From: Paractinoplanes lichenicola | Lineage (GTDB): Bacteria > Actinomycetota > Actinomycetes > Mycobacteriales > Micromonosporaceae | DNA: 64,000 nt | Direction: 5' to 3' | Assembly (NCBI RefSeq): GCF_016785085.1 | Contig: NZ_JAENHO010000019.1 | Span: forward strand, 81,175 to 145,174 | In this document: positions 16,305 to 25,213 of the stretch, piece by piece | How the letters are laid out: the number at the start of each line of letters is the position of its first letter | How positions within the stretch are numbered: the first letter of the stretch is position 1 | Notes under the pieces: generated by a model | What the model saw: the letters and a program-made list of their open reading frames with translations, nothing else | What the model was told of the DNA's origin: nothing | Databases searched by the model: none | Program-made: the position numbers and the translations under genes

Positions 16305-17874
16305 CGGCGGCCAGCAGCTCGGGCGACCGCCGATCGAGCCAGTCGGCGGCCACTGCCGAGCCGATCAGATAGCCCGCGCAGCCGAACGCCGCACCCGCGG
16401 GCAGTCCGATCCACAGCCACACGCCGCCCAGCGTGTACGCCAGGATCTGCAGCGGCGCGGTGGCGACCAGGGTGCCGATCATGACGGCGATCGTGAGCAG
16501 GCCCTTGGCCATCCCGCCGCCCGACGAGACGGCGAACGGGCTGGTCGACTCGGGCAGCGGATAGGCCGCGCGGACCGACATCGGCAGCACGAAGCCCAGA
16601 CCCACGCCGTACGTGGCCAGCAACAGCCCGAGATCGCCGGCGATCCGCTCGGGCCGGGCCGACACCGCGCCCACCACGACGGCGACCAGCAGCAACAGCG
16701 GCAGCACGAATAACGCGTGGGCCGTGGCCCGGGAGTGGATCTCGACCCGCCCCGGCACCCCGGCGGTCAGATTGGCCGCGTACGCGCTGCCCTCGTACCC
16801 GAACTGGTTGGCCAGCGCGATCGCCGCGATCGCCCCCACGAAGACCGTCATCGGCCCGGCCGGCCCGCCGCTCACCGTGAGCGACAGCGGCAGGAAGAGC
16901 CCGGCCACGGTGAACGTGATCAGCGCGGCCCGGCGCCGGGTCTCGCGCCACCAGTACCGGCTCTCGCGGGCCACCAGCGCGCCGAACCGGGTGCGCGGCA
17001 GCCGGCGGCCCAGCAGCAGACCGGTCGGCGAGGTGATCTCCTCGTTGCTGCCCGCGCGCCGGCCGCCCTCGGTGCCGACCATCGCGCTCTCCAGCGTCGC
17101 GCCCCACCATCTGAGCAGCCCGGCGATCGTGGCGGCGACGATCAAAAGCCGCAGCGGTACGGCCCAGAGGCGGCCCTCGACCACGTCCATGCCCATCGCG
17201 TAGGGGGCGGCCAGCGGGGTCCAGCCCAGCACGTCGGCCAGCACGGCGAACGCGTTCCAGTCGGCGCGCTCGGCCCCGGCCAGCAGTGCCAGTTGCAGCG
17301 GCCCGAGCAGCGCGGCCAGCACGGCGAACAGCACCACGGCCAGGTCGCGCGACCGGCGCGAGCGCAGGGCGGTGGCGAACGCGCTGGTCACCGCGCGGCT
17401 CACGGCGACGCAGACGAGCAGGCCGCCGAGAATGCCGACCAGCTGGACCATGGCCGCGAGCGCGCCGCCCAGGTCGGCCACCGTGTTGACCATGCCGGCC
17501 GTGGCGGCCAGTGTGGACAGCGCGGGCAGGCCGGCCAGCGCGGCCGCGAACAGGCCGGTGATCAGGGTGCGGCGCCGCAGCGGGAACAGCGCGAACCGGG
17601 CCGGGTCGAGCGACTCGTCGACCCCGAAGAAGATCAGCGGGAGCAGCAGCCACCCCACGACCAGGGCCGCGCCGCCGAGCTGCAGCATCAGTCCGGCCAC
17701 CCGCTCGTCGCCGGCCACCCCGGGGATGGCGAAGAGCGCATAGCCCGCGATGGCGAAGAACCCGGCCATCACCGCGCCGAGGACGAACAGCGCGACCCGG
17801 GACGGGCGGCCGCGCATGCCGTTGACCATGAGTCGCAGCTTGAGCCGGACAAACGTGCCGGCGCTCACAGCCAC
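16291..17874 (-). CDS. ABC transporter permease
   Basis: 527 residues with about 12 hydrophobic segments and a cytoplasmic basic start (TFVRLKLRLMVNGMRGRPSRVA). The topology and length fit large single-gene ABC-2-like permeases of actinobacteria. The gene overlaps the ATPase gene by 10 bases, which defines a two-component exporter. The substrate is unknown. Short charged loops carry ARESRYWWRETRRRAA, typical of this permease group. Confidence 0.85.
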   Translation of the reverse strand: MAVSAGTFVRLKLRLMVNGMRGRPSRVALFVLGAVMAGFFAIAGYALFAIPGVAGDERVAGLMLQLGGAALVVGWLLLPLIFFGVDESLDPARFALFPLRRRTLITGLFAAALAGLPALSTLAATAGMVNTVADLGGALAAMVQLVGILGGLLVCVAVSRAVTSAFATALRSRRSRDLAVVLFAVLAALLGPLQLALLAGAERADWNAFAVLADVLGWTPLAAPYAMGMDVVEGRLWAVPLRLLIVAATIAGLLRWWGATLESAMVGTEGGRRAGSNEEITSPTGLLLGRRLPRTRFGALVARESRYWWRETRRRAALITFTVAGLFLPLSLTVSGGPAGPMTVFVGAIAAIALANQFGYEGSAYAANLTAGVPGRVEIHSRATAHALFVLPLLLLVAVVVGAVSARPERIAGDLGLLLATYGVGLGFVLPMSVRAAYPLPESTSPFAVSSGGGMAKGLLTIAVMIGTLVATAPLQILAYTLGGVWLWIGLPAGAAFGCAGYLIGSAVAADWLDRRSPELLAAVTAS

Positions 17875-18644
17875 GCGAGCTCCGAGCCGGTGCTGACCCG
17901 GCCGCCGACGACCTGCACGAAGACCTCTTCCAGCGACCGGTCACCCCGCACCGCGTCGAGCGTGCCGTGCAGGCGCAGCACCCCGTCGGAGAGGATCGCC
18001 ACGTGCGAGCAGAGCCGCTCGACGACCTCCATCACGTGACTCGAGAAGATCACCGTGCCGCCCCCGGCCACGTAGCGCTGCAGGATGTCGCGGATGCGGG
18101 CGGCCGAGACCGGGTCGACGGCCTCGAACGGCTCGTCCAGCACCAGCAGGCGCGGCGCGTGCAGCAGCGCGCAGGCGAGCCCGATCTTCTTACGCATGCC
18201 GGCCGAGTAGTCGACGACCAGCGTGCGGTTGCCGGGGCCGAGCTCGAGCACGTCGAGCAGCTCGCGGGCACGCTGGTCGACGGTCGCCGCCTCCATCCCG
18301 CGGAGCAGGCCGTGATAGGCCAGCAGCTCGGGGCCCGTGAGCCGGTCGAAGAGGCGCACGCCGTCGGGCAGCACCCCGAGCCGGGCCTTGGCCGCGGCCG
18401 GATCGGCCCACACGTCCGACCCCAGCAGCACGGCCTGACCGGCGTCGGGCCGCAGCAGGCCGACGGCCATCGACAGCGTCGTGGTTTTGCCCGCGCCGTT
18501 GGGCCCGAGCAACCCGTAGAAGGAGCCGGCGGGCACCTCGAGGCTGACCTCGGAGACCGCCAGCTTGGTGTCGAATCGCTTGACCAACCCGCGGAGCGAC
18601 ATCGCCGCGGCCTGGTCCCCCTCGCGTGGAGCCGGCACCGTCAT
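17865..18644 (-). CDS. ABC transporter ATP-binding protein
   Basis: 259 residues. Walker A is GPNGAGKTTT, the signature region is YSAGMRKKIGLACAL (a YSAGM variant of LSGGQ), and Walker B is LLVLDEPFEAVDP, followed by the H-loop SSHVME. It belongs to the DrrA/ABC-2-type group and powers the overlapping permease. The LSGGQ-to-YSAGM variation is common in this group and does not suggest inactivity. Confidence 0.93.
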   Translation of the reverse strand: MTVPAPREGDQAAAMSLRGLVKRFDTKLAVSEVSLEVPAGSFYGLLGPNGAGKTTTLSMAVGLLRPDAGQAVLLGSDVWADPAAAKARLGVLPDGVRLFDRLTGPELLAYHGLLRGMEAATVDQRARELLDVLELGPGNRTLVVDYSAGMRKKIGLACALLHAPRLLVLDEPFEAVDPVSAARIRDILQRYVAGGGTVIFSSHVMEVVERLCSHVAILSDGVLRLHGTLDAVRGDRSLEEVFVQVVGGRVSTGSELAWL

Positions 18645-18696
18645 GCGTGCAACCTATCGGCTGCCCGTGGGGCTTGAACAGCGCAATCAGGCGCCT

Positions 18697-20322
18697 TCAG
18701 GCCCGCAGCGTCTCGGGCGCGTGCAGCCGCAGCATGGTCGCGCCGACGTCGCGGGGGACCCGTTTGCTGGTCAGCAGCGAGCCGCTGATCATGACGATGA
18801 ACGCCAGCGGAACGGTCCACGCGGCGGGCTGGCCCACGGCGTCGGCGAGCCAGCCGTCGAGGGGCGGGCCGAGCACGGTGATCAGGACCGCCGCCATCGA
18901 GGCGCCCCCGCCGGCCAGCACCCCGGCCACCGCGCCGACGTCGGTCAGCCGCCGCCACCAGATGCCGAGCACCAGCAGCGGGCAGAAGCTGGAGGCGGCG
19001 ACCGCGAAGGCCAGGCCGACCACGCGCGAGACGTCCATGTTGGAGACGTACAGCGAGAGCAGCACCGGCACCGACGCGGCGAGCACGGTGGCCAGCCGGA
19101 AGTCGCGGATCGAGCCGCCCCGCCCGGCCCGCAGCACGTCGGTGAAGACCACCCCGGCCACGCTGGTCAACAGGCCCGACGAGGTGGAGAGGAAGGCGGC
19201 CAGGGCGCCCGCGGTGACCAGGGCGCCGAGCAGCTGGCCGAGATGACCGCCGCCGAGCGCGGCCTCGGGCAGCAGCAGCACCACGGCGTCGGTGCGACCG
19301 GTCATCAGCAGCTGCGGGGTATAGATGCGCCCGAGAACCCCGTACAGGGTGGGAAGGAGATAAAAGGTGCCGACCAGACCGAGGACCACCAACGTGGTGC
19401 GCCGGGCGGACGCGCCGTCGGGGTTGGTATAGAACCGGACGAGCACATGCGGCAGGCCCATCGTGCCCAGAAATGTGGCCAGGATCAGCGAATACGTCGC
19501 GAACAGGCTGCCGTCGCCGCCGGGACGCAGCCAGTCCGCGCCGAAGTTCGCGTCCACAGTGCTCACCTTGGGCACCGGGGCGCCGGCGTCGTAACTGAGC
19601 TGCTGGCCCTTCTCCAGGGGGACGCCGTCGACCACCGCGTCCTGCTCGAGCACGACCGTGGTGGCCACCGGGAATGTCGCTCCGGGCTGGGGCGTGACCG
19701 CCGGGCGGCCGTCGGACTGCCACTGCAGCGCCAGGAAGATCACCGGGACGGCCAGCGCGGTCAGCTTGAGCCAATACTGGAAGGCCTGCACGAAGGTGAT
19801 CGCGCGCATGCCGCCCAGGGCCACGTTGGCGGTCACCACAACGCCGACGAGCAGGGCGCCCCAGGCGTACGAGCCGCCGGTGACCGTGGTGAACGTGAGC
19901 CCGGCCCCCTGCAACTGCGGCACGAGGTAGAGGCAGCCGATGAAGACCACGAACACGCTCGCCAAACGGCGCAGCAGGGGTGAACCGAGGCGTACCTCAC
20001 AGAAATCGGGCAGCGTGAAGGCGCCCGACCGGCGCAGCGGCGCGGCCACGAACAGCAGCAGGGCCAGATAGCCGGCGGCGAAACCCACCGGATACCAGAG
20101 CACGTCGACGCCGTAGCGCAGGATCAGCCCGGCCACCCCGAGGAACGAGGCCGCCGAGAGATATTCGCCGCTGATCGCCGCGGCGTTCCAGGCCGGGCTG
20201 ACCGAGCGCGACGCGACCAGGAAATCCGAGGTGGTGCGGGCGAACCGCAGGCCGTAGACGCCGATGCCGACCGTCACCAGCACCACGACGATCAGACCCG
20301 GGACGAGGTACGGGTTCATCAC
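18697..20322 (-). CDS. Sodium:solute symporter family protein
   Basis: 541 residues with about 13 transmembrane helices. Motifs ARTTSDFLVASRSVSPAWNAAAISGEYLSAASFLGVAGLI and GGMRAITFVQAFQYWLKL place it in SSS near the acetate symporters. An extracellular loop of about 70 residues (around 220-285, WQSDGRPAVTPQPG onward) is longer than in ActP. Its start overlaps the stop of a small membrane protein gene by 4 bases, as in the ActP pair at 12.9-15 kb. The substrate is probably a monocarboxylate, but this is not certain. Confidence 0.88.
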   Translation of the reverse strand: MMNPYLVPGLIVVVLVTVGIGVYGLRFARTTSDFLVASRSVSPAWNAAAISGEYLSAASFLGVAGLILRYGVDVLWYPVGFAAGYLALLLFVAAPLRRSGAFTLPDFCEVRLGSPLLRRLASVFVVFIGCLYLVPQLQGAGLTFTTVTGGSYAWGALLVGVVVTANVALGGMRAITFVQAFQYWLKLTALAVPVIFLALQWQSDGRPAVTPQPGATFPVATTVVLEQDAVVDGVPLEKGQQLSYDAGAPVPKVSTVDANFGADWLRPGGDGSLFATYSLILATFLGTMGLPHVLVRFYTNPDGASARRTTLVVLGLVGTFYLLPTLYGVLGRIYTPQLLMTGRTDAVVLLLPEAALGGGHLGQLLGALVTAGALAAFLSTSSGLLTSVAGVVFTDVLRAGRGGSIRDFRLATVLAASVPVLLSLYVSNMDVSRVVGLAFAVAASSFCPLLVLGIWWRRLTDVGAVAGVLAGGGASMAAVLITVLGPPLDGWLADAVGQPAAWTVPLAFIVMISGSLLTSKRVPRDVGATMLRLHAPETLRA

Positions 20323-20735
20323 TGCTCGGGCCGGCGGATCAGCGCGACGAAATCCTGCTCGTTGCGTTCCGCCCAGCGCACGTAGGCCCAGCCGACGCCG
20401 ATCAGGAACGGGAACGACAACAGGCCGAGCAGCAGCCAGGGCAGATAGATGCCGAACAGCTTGACGCCGCCCACCCCCGGGGCCACCGCGAACAGCAGCG
20501 GGAGCGCGCCCAGACCGGTCACCACCACCAGCGCGAGCCGCAACGCGAGCGCCAGTTGGGCCCGCATCAAGCCCTTGACCAGGGCCTCACCGATGGGTGT
20601 CTGCTCGGCGAGGTCGGTGCCGGCCCGGTCGGCGGGGCGTCTGCGGGCCGCCGCCTCGCCCAGCACCACCCGCGTACGGGCTGGTCTTTCTGGGTTGACG
20701 TCTGTCTTTGCTTTGACGTCGTCGTCGGCGGCCAT
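20319..20735 (-). CDS. Small two-helix membrane protein (symporter partner)
   Basis: 138 residues. A charged N-terminal half (1-60) is followed by two transmembrane helices (LALALRLALVVVTGLGALPLL and LFGIYLPWLLLGLLSFPFLIG) and a tail WAERNEQDFVALIRRPEQ. Topology, position and the 4-base overlap with the following SSS gene make it the functional counterpart of DUF485, although the sequence is divergent. An accessory or stability subunit is inferred. Confidence 0.82.
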   Translation of the reverse strand: MAADDDVKAKTDVNPERPARTRVVLGEAAARRRPADRAGTDLAEQTPIGEALVKGLMRAQLALALRLALVVVTGLGALPLLFAVAPGVGGVKLFGIYLPWLLLGLLSFPFLIGVGWAYVRWAERNEQDFVALIRRPEQ

Positions 20736-20765
20736 GCCCGGAGTCTGGCCGCCGACGGCCGGATG

Positions 20766-22289
20766 TCAAGGGGTGCAGTCGTATGTGGGGTTGCCGTGGG
20801 TGGAGATCAGGACGCGCGCCCGGGCCAGGCCGACGCTCCAGCTGCGCCAGTCGTCGGCCATGGTCATCGGACCGGTGTTCATCCGCCCCAGCACGCAGAT
20901 GAGCTGCGTGTTGGTCAGCCGGTCGCTCTCGGTCAGCGCGGGCACGGCGTCGGGCGAGAGGTCGCCGAGATAGCTCAGATCGATCGCACGGTCGCCTGAC
21001 GGCCGCAGGTTGCGCTCGGCGATCATGCCGTCCGGGTTGGCCACGGCCAGGCCGAGCAGGGCGGCCACACCGGCCGCGACGGCCACCCGGGGCAGCCACG
21101 CGGCCCGGATCCGGCGGCCCGCGATCAAGACCAGGAGCAGCACGAACACGAACCACAGCTCGCAGCAGAAGACCAGCAGGCGCAGCCGGGTCAGGCCGTA
21201 TTCGGCGGTGTAGAGGACGATCCGGTGGATCGCGGTGGCGGCGATCACCAGGGTCAGGGCGGTCAGCGCGCCGAGGATGACGCGGATCAGCAGACGGTCG
21301 GCCGGCGTGGCCCGCGGCGCCCACCGGGCCGCACCCGCGAGCACCACCAAGGTCAGGCCGACGACCCAGCTGAGCTGCCAGAACCCGCTGCGGGCCTCGT
21401 CGGCGTACTCCTGCACGCCGAAGTCGCCCCGGAACAGGGTGACCGCCTGCACGGCGACGAACAGGCCGAAGAGGACGGTCAGCAGGCCGAGCGGGACGGC
21501 CCATTCCCAGCGGTGCACCTTGCGGCCCTCGGTGCGGTCGAGCCGGGAGATGTCGGGCGGCGCGACCCGCAGGAACGCGGCCCCGCCGACGCCCATCGCC
21601 ACGAAGCCGCCGACGAAGACCCACCGGAAGATCGTGTCGACGCCCAGGTCGGGAACGAGCCGTTCGAGCGCGTTCGCGAAGGTGCTGTCGGCCGAGATCA
21701 GCAGCCCGCCGAAAGCGAGGAGCAGGCCCACCGAGACTCCGGCGGTGGCGACGATGCGGACGCCCTTGTTCGGCCGGGACAGGCCGTGGGCGAGCCACGG
21801 CACCGCGCGGAAGGCGGCGGCCACCGGGATCGCGTACGCCACGAAGATGCTGCGCATCGAGCGGCCGCCGATCAGGGCCAGCGTCGCGGTCAGGGTCGAG
21901 ACCACCACGCACAGGGCGAACAACCAACCCGCCGAGCGGAAAGTGCCCACGGCGAGCAGGGCCACGGTGGCCGCGGCCCAGCCGAACTGCTCGGCCCGCA
22001 ACGCCGGGATCGGCCGGTGGACCAGCGGCTTCGGGCCCTTCGTGGGCTTCGCGACGCCGGCCACCGACACCGCGGCCACGGCGGCGATCGCGGTGATCAG
22101 CCAGCCGATGCCGGTGCTGTCGAGCGGAAGGCTGAGCGCGGCCACGACGGCGGCTCCGGCCACGGCCGCGATCGTGAGCAGCGAAGCCGGGCGGGCCGGG
22201 CCGATCCAGCTCTTCCCCCAGGCCGAGGGGGCCGGCCAGGGCCCGTGCAGCGGCGGCGGCGTCGTTTTTTGGGCAGGGGCTACCGTCAT
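20766..22289 (-). CDS. DUF4173-type polytopic membrane protein
   Basis: 507 residues with about 12 hydrophobic segments. The segment FGVQEYADEARSGFWQLSWV and the downstream helices with ALTLVIAATAIHRIVLYTAEYGLTRLRLLV are characteristic of DUF4173/DUF4153 membrane proteins. The C-terminal ~110 residues (LRPSGDRAIDLSYLGDLSPDAVPALT onward) are extracytoplasmic. It follows a two-component system on the same strand with 26 bases between, so it is probably a co-transcribed target or accessory. Function unknown. Confidence 0.8.
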   Translation of the reverse strand: MTVAPAQKTTPPPLHGPWPAPSAWGKSWIGPARPASLLTIAAVAGAAVVAALSLPLDSTGIGWLITAIAAVAAVSVAGVAKPTKGPKPLVHRPIPALRAEQFGWAAATVALLAVGTFRSAGWLFALCVVVSTLTATLALIGGRSMRSIFVAYAIPVAAAFRAVPWLAHGLSRPNKGVRIVATAGVSVGLLLAFGGLLISADSTFANALERLVPDLGVDTIFRWVFVGGFVAMGVGGAAFLRVAPPDISRLDRTEGRKVHRWEWAVPLGLLTVLFGLFVAVQAVTLFRGDFGVQEYADEARSGFWQLSWVVGLTLVVLAGAARWAPRATPADRLLIRVILGALTALTLVIAATAIHRIVLYTAEYGLTRLRLLVFCCELWFVFVLLLVLIAGRRIRAAWLPRVAVAAGVAALLGLAVANPDGMIAERNLRPSGDRAIDLSYLGDLSPDAVPALTESDRLTNTQLICVLGRMNTGPMTMADDWRSWSVGLARARVLISTHGNPTYDCTP

Positions 22290-22315
22290 GACAACTCTCG
22301 ATTCCGGTTTTGGAG

Positions 22316-23392
22316 TTATTTCCGGATCAGGGGAAGTTCCACATTGATCTGACAGCCGGGGTGCTCGGGGTCGACCGCGGCGATCGTGCCGTGATGCAGC
22401 TGCACCACCCAGCGGGCGATCGCCAGCCCCAGCCCGGTGCCGCCGCCGCCCGGCCGCTCGCCGCGGGTGAACCGCTCGAAGACCCGGTCGCGCTCCTCGG
22501 GCGGGATGCCCTCACCCTCGTCGGCCACCGCGATCAGCACCCGGTCGTCATGGCGCTCGGCCCGGACCTGCACAGTGCCGCCCGGTGGGCTGTGCCGGGC
22601 CGCGTTGTCGAGCAGGTTGGCGAACACCTGATGCAGCCGCTCGCGGTCACCCGTGACGACGATCTCGGCCGCGGCCACCTCGAAGCGGACGTCCCGCCCC
22701 GAACCGGCCGCGTTGACCTCGGCCTCGCGCACCACACCGTCCAGGAAGGACGGCACGTCGATCGGGTGCCGTTTGAGCGGCGCCACCCCCGCGTCGATGC
22801 GGGACAGGTCGAGCAGCTCGGTGACCAGCCGGCCGAGCCGCTCGGTCTGGGCCAGCGCGGTCTGCATCATCTCGGGTTCGGCCTTGGCCACCCCGTCGAC
22901 GATGTTCTCGAGCAGACCCTGCAGCGCGGTGATCGGCGTCCGCAGCTCGTGCGAGACGTTCGCGATCAGCTCGCGCCGCTGCCGGTCGGCCGCGGCCAGG
23001 TCGGCCGCCATGTGGTTGAACGCGGCGGCCAGCTCGCCCACCTCGTCGGCCGCGGTGGCCCGCACCCGCCGGTCGTAGTCGCCCTGGGCCATCGCCCGCG
23101 CCGCCGCGGTCATCTCGCGCAGCGGCGACGTCATGCCGCGGGCCAGGAACTGCACGATCGTCACGCCGATGATGGTGGCGGTGACGCCCGTCCAGATCGG
23201 GAACCAGCCCAGCCACAGATAGAACCAGATGAGACCGCTCAGGCCGCCCGCCAGCAGCACCATGATGATCTTCATCTTGAGCGAGCGCACCGGGTCCAGC
23301 GGCCGCGGCAACCAGCCGAAGGCCCGGCTCACCCGATTACGCCAGACCATGGTCGCGGCCGGCGCATAACGGACGGCGCCGTCGTCGTTCAC
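22316..23392 (-). CDS. HAMP-containing sensor histidine kinase
   Basis: 358 residues from GTG at 23392. Two closely spaced transmembrane helices (about 41-58 and 65-85) leave almost no extracytoplasmic loop. HAMP follows (SPLREMTAAARAMAQGDYDRRV), then HisKA with H-box LIANVSHELRTPITALQGLL, and HATPase with N-box NLLDNAARHSPPG and G2 GGTGLGLAIARWVV. It should sense membrane state or a partner rather than an external ligand. The start overlaps the response regulator stop by 4 bases (GTGA). Confidence 0.93.
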   Translation of the reverse strand: MNDDGAVRYAPAATMVWRNRVSRAFGWLPRPLDPVRSLKMKIIMVLLAGGLSGLIWFYLWLGWFPIWTGVTATIIGVTIVQFLARGMTSPLREMTAAARAMAQGDYDRRVRATAADEVGELAAAFNHMAADLAAADRQRRELIANVSHELRTPITALQGLLENIVDGVAKAEPEMMQTALAQTERLGRLVTELLDLSRIDAGVAPLKRHPIDVPSFLDGVVREAEVNAAGSGRDVRFEVAAAEIVVTGDRERLHQVFANLLDNAARHSPPGGTVQVRAERHDDRVLIAVADEGEGIPPEERDRVFERFTRGERPGGGGTGLGLAIARWVVQLHHGTIAAVDPEHPGCQINVELPLIRK

Positions 23393-24075
23393 CGCTCCAC
23401 CTCGAGGGCGTAGCCAACCCCGTGCACCGTACGGATGAGGTCCGACCCGAGCTTGCGGCGCAGCCCCTTGATGTGGCTGTCGACCGTGCGGGTGCCCGAC
23501 GCGTCGGCCCAGCCCCACACGTCGGCCAGCAGGCGTTCGCGCGGCAGCACCGTACGGGGGTGGGCGGCCAGGTGCACGAGCAGGTCGAACTCGGTCGGCG
23601 TGAGATGGGCCTCGACCCCGGCCCGCAGCACCCGCCGCTCCGACTGGTTGATCTCGAGGTCGCCGAACCGCAGTATCTTTGCTTCCCGCTCGGGCTGGTG
23701 GCCCTTCTGCGCTCGCCGCAGCAGCGCGTGCACCCGGGCCGCCAGCTCCCGCATCGAGAACGGCTTGACCATGTAGTCGTCGGCGCCCACCGCGAGGCCG
23801 ACGAGCAGGTCGGTCTCGTCGTCGCGGGCGGTCAGCATGAGAATCGGGACCGGGCGCTCGGCCTGCAGGCGGCGGCAGACCTCGAGACCGTCGAAGCCGG
23901 GCAGCATGACATCGAGGACGACTACGTCGGGCGGCGTCCGCCGGGCCGCGGCCACCGCACCGGGCCCGTCCCCGGCCACCTCGACCACGAAGCCCTCGGC
24001 CCGCAACCGCGCGGCCACCGCCTCCGCGATGGTCCGCTCGTCCTCGACGACCAGAACGCGCCGCTCCGTCTCCAC
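23389..24075 (-). CDS. OmpR/PhoB-family response regulator
   Basis: 228 residues. The receiver domain has acidic pocket VVEDERT, phospho-acceptor Asp in VVVLDVMLPGFDG and the switch Lys in DDYMVKPFSMRE. The C-terminal winged helix contains LTPTEFDLLVHLAAHPRTVL and RTVDSHIKGLRRKLG. It pairs with the overlapping kinase gene. The upstream region (24076-24375) carries a cluster of DnaA-box-like 9-mers. Confidence 0.95.
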   Translation of the reverse strand: METERRVLVVEDERTIAEAVAARLRAEGFVVEVAGDGPGAVAAARRTPPDVVVLDVMLPGFDGLEVCRRLQAERPVPILMLTARDDETDLLVGLAVGADDYMVKPFSMRELAARVHALLRRAQKGHQPEREAKILRFGDLEINQSERRVLRAGVEAHLTPTEFDLLVHLAAHPRTVLPRERLLADVWGWADASGTRTVDSHIKGLRRKLGSDLIRTVHGVGYALEVER

Positions 24076-24292
24076 GCCCGCACCCCTTCGACCAGGCGGC
24101 CGGTGGGCCCCCGTGACCCACCGACCGTACGGCGGTGAGCCTATTGATCACCCGTGCAGGCGGGGCGGTGAGTTTGTGAACAACCTGTGGAGGTCTGCGG
24201 CCAAGCTAAGAAACGCACCACCCAGATGCCGCCGTGCAGGGCGACCACGCGCCGGCCGATGCTTCGATCGGCCATGAAGCTCCGTGGAGGTC

Positions 24293-24375
24293 TGTGCATA
24301 ACAGGTTCGTGCGGAGCCTGCCTGTGGATAACTCTGTGGAAAAGGGTGTGGGCCTGTGGACAACCGTGTGGATGG
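24293..24375 (+). promoter_or_regulatory. Cluster of DnaA-box-like 9-mers
   Basis: Within 83 bases the plus strand carries TGTGCATAA (24293), TGTGGATAA (24323, perfect complement of TTATCCACA), TGTGGAAAA (24335), TGTGGACAA (24355, complement of TTGTCCACA, the form favoured in high-GC actinobacteria) and TGTGGATGG (24367). All have the same orientation. Weaker matches occur near 24174-24190. No dnaA or dnaN gene is nearby. The cluster lies upstream of the response regulator gene and downstream of the LytTR gene. Confidence 0.6.
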
Positions 24376-25119
24376 TTAGCGGGTCCAGTCGTGTTTTACG
24401 GCTCTGATCAGGCGGTCTTTGAGTTCTCGGGTGTGCCTGCGGCTGACCGGGAGCTCGATGCCGTCGACCGCGACCACGTAGCCGGAGCCGGTCAGGCGGA
24501 GCTCGGCGATCAGGCGGATCTGCACCAGGTAGGACCGGTGGATGCGGACGAAACCGGCGTCGGCCCAGCGTTCGGCCAGGGTGGCCAGGGAGACCCGGAC
24601 GAGGTGGGAGGCGTCGGACGTGTGCAGGCGGGCGTAGTCGCCCTGGGCCTCGACCCAGCGGACCGACGAGCGGGGGAGCATGCGGGTGGTGCCGGCCAGC
24701 TCGACCGGGATCGTGGGCTCGTCGACCGGTGGGACGGGCGCGGGGGTGGGGGCGGGACGGGTGCCGGCGACCCGGCGCAGGGATTCGCCCAGGCGCTCGG
24801 CGCGTACGGGCTTGCGGACGTAGTCGGTGACGCCCAGGTCGAAGGCGTCCACGGCGCCGTCGTCGTACGCGGTGACGAAGACGATGGCCGGCGGGCGCGC
24901 GAACCGGCGCAGGATGCGGGCCAGCTCCATGCCGTCCAGGCCGGGCATGCGGATGTCGAGGAAGACCGCGTCGACCTCGGTGTCGCGCAGCACGCGCAGG
25001 GCCTCGGTGGCGTCGCCGGCCCGGTGCACGTGTGCGACCCGGCCGTCGGCGTTGAGCAGGTAGGCCAGCTCGTCGAGCGCGGGCGGCTCGTCGTCCACCG
25101 CCAGTACGACCAGACTCAT
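24376..25119 (-). CDS. LytTR-type response regulator
   Basis: 247 residues. The receiver has VDDEP near the N-terminus, phospho-acceptor D55 in VFLDIRMPGLDG and switch lysine in YVRKPVRAERL. A Pro-rich linker (TRPAPTPAPVPPVDEP) leads to a LytTR DNA-binding domain with WVEAQGDYARLHT, FVRIHRSYLVQI and LPVSRRHTRELKDRL. It pairs with the LytS-like kinase at 25.2-26.4 kb. Its start codon forms ATGA with the stop of a 16-codon mini-ORF, see 25116-25213. Confidence 0.94.
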   Translation of the reverse strand: MSLVVLAVDDEPPALDELAYLLNADGRVAHVHRAGDATEALRVLRDTEVDAVFLDIRMPGLDGMELARILRRFARPPAIVFVTAYDDGAVDAFDLGVTDYVRKPVRAERLGESLRRVAGTRPAPTPAPVPPVDEPTIPVELAGTTRMLPRSSVRWVEAQGDYARLHTSDASHLVRVSLATLAERWADAGFVRIHRSYLVQIRLIAELRLTGSGYVVAVDGIELPVSRRHTRELKDRLIRAVKHDWTR

Positions 25120-25166
25120 GCGCGGACTCCGGGGCGTCGGCCTGCGGCGGGCAGTCGCATGCTCAT
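25116..25166 (-). CDS. 16-codon mini-ORF (second relay cistron)
   Basis: ATG to TGA on the minus strand encodes MSMRLPAAGRRPGVRA. Its ATG overlaps the stop of the preceding mini-ORF (ATGA) and its own TGA overlaps the ATG of the LytTR regulator (ATGA). It is encoded by one 47-bp repeat unit. Its likely value is to pass ribosomes from kinase to regulator by termination-reinitiation rather than to make a functional peptide (inference). Confidence 0.45.
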   Translation of the reverse strand: MSMRLPAAGRRPGVRA

Positions 25167-25213
25167 GCGCGGACTCCCGGGCCTCGATCTGCGGCGGGCA
25201 CTCGCATGCTCAT
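25163..25213 (-). CDS. 16-codon mini-ORF (first relay cistron)
   Basis: ATG to TGA on the minus strand encodes MSMRVPAADRGPGVRA. The ATG overlaps the TGA of the histidine kinase gene (ATGA at 25210-25213), and its TGA overlaps the next mini-ORF start. The peptide echoes the kinase C-terminus, which reads SMRVPKFHPGVRA, confirming that it arose by duplication of the kinase tail. No independent ribosome binding site is seen. Confidence 0.45.
   Translation of the reverse strand: MSMRVPAADRGPGVRA

Noticed and set aside
17865..18644. Inactive ABC ATPase because the signature reads YSAGM
   Set aside because: Walker A, Walker B, the D-loop and the H-loop are intact, and this signature variation is common in DrrA-like ATPases.
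24174..24375. Chromosomal origin (oriC)
   Set aside because: Only a handful of boxes in about 80-200 bases, and neither dnaA, dnaN, gyrB nor recF is nearby; more likely a DnaA regulatory or titration site.
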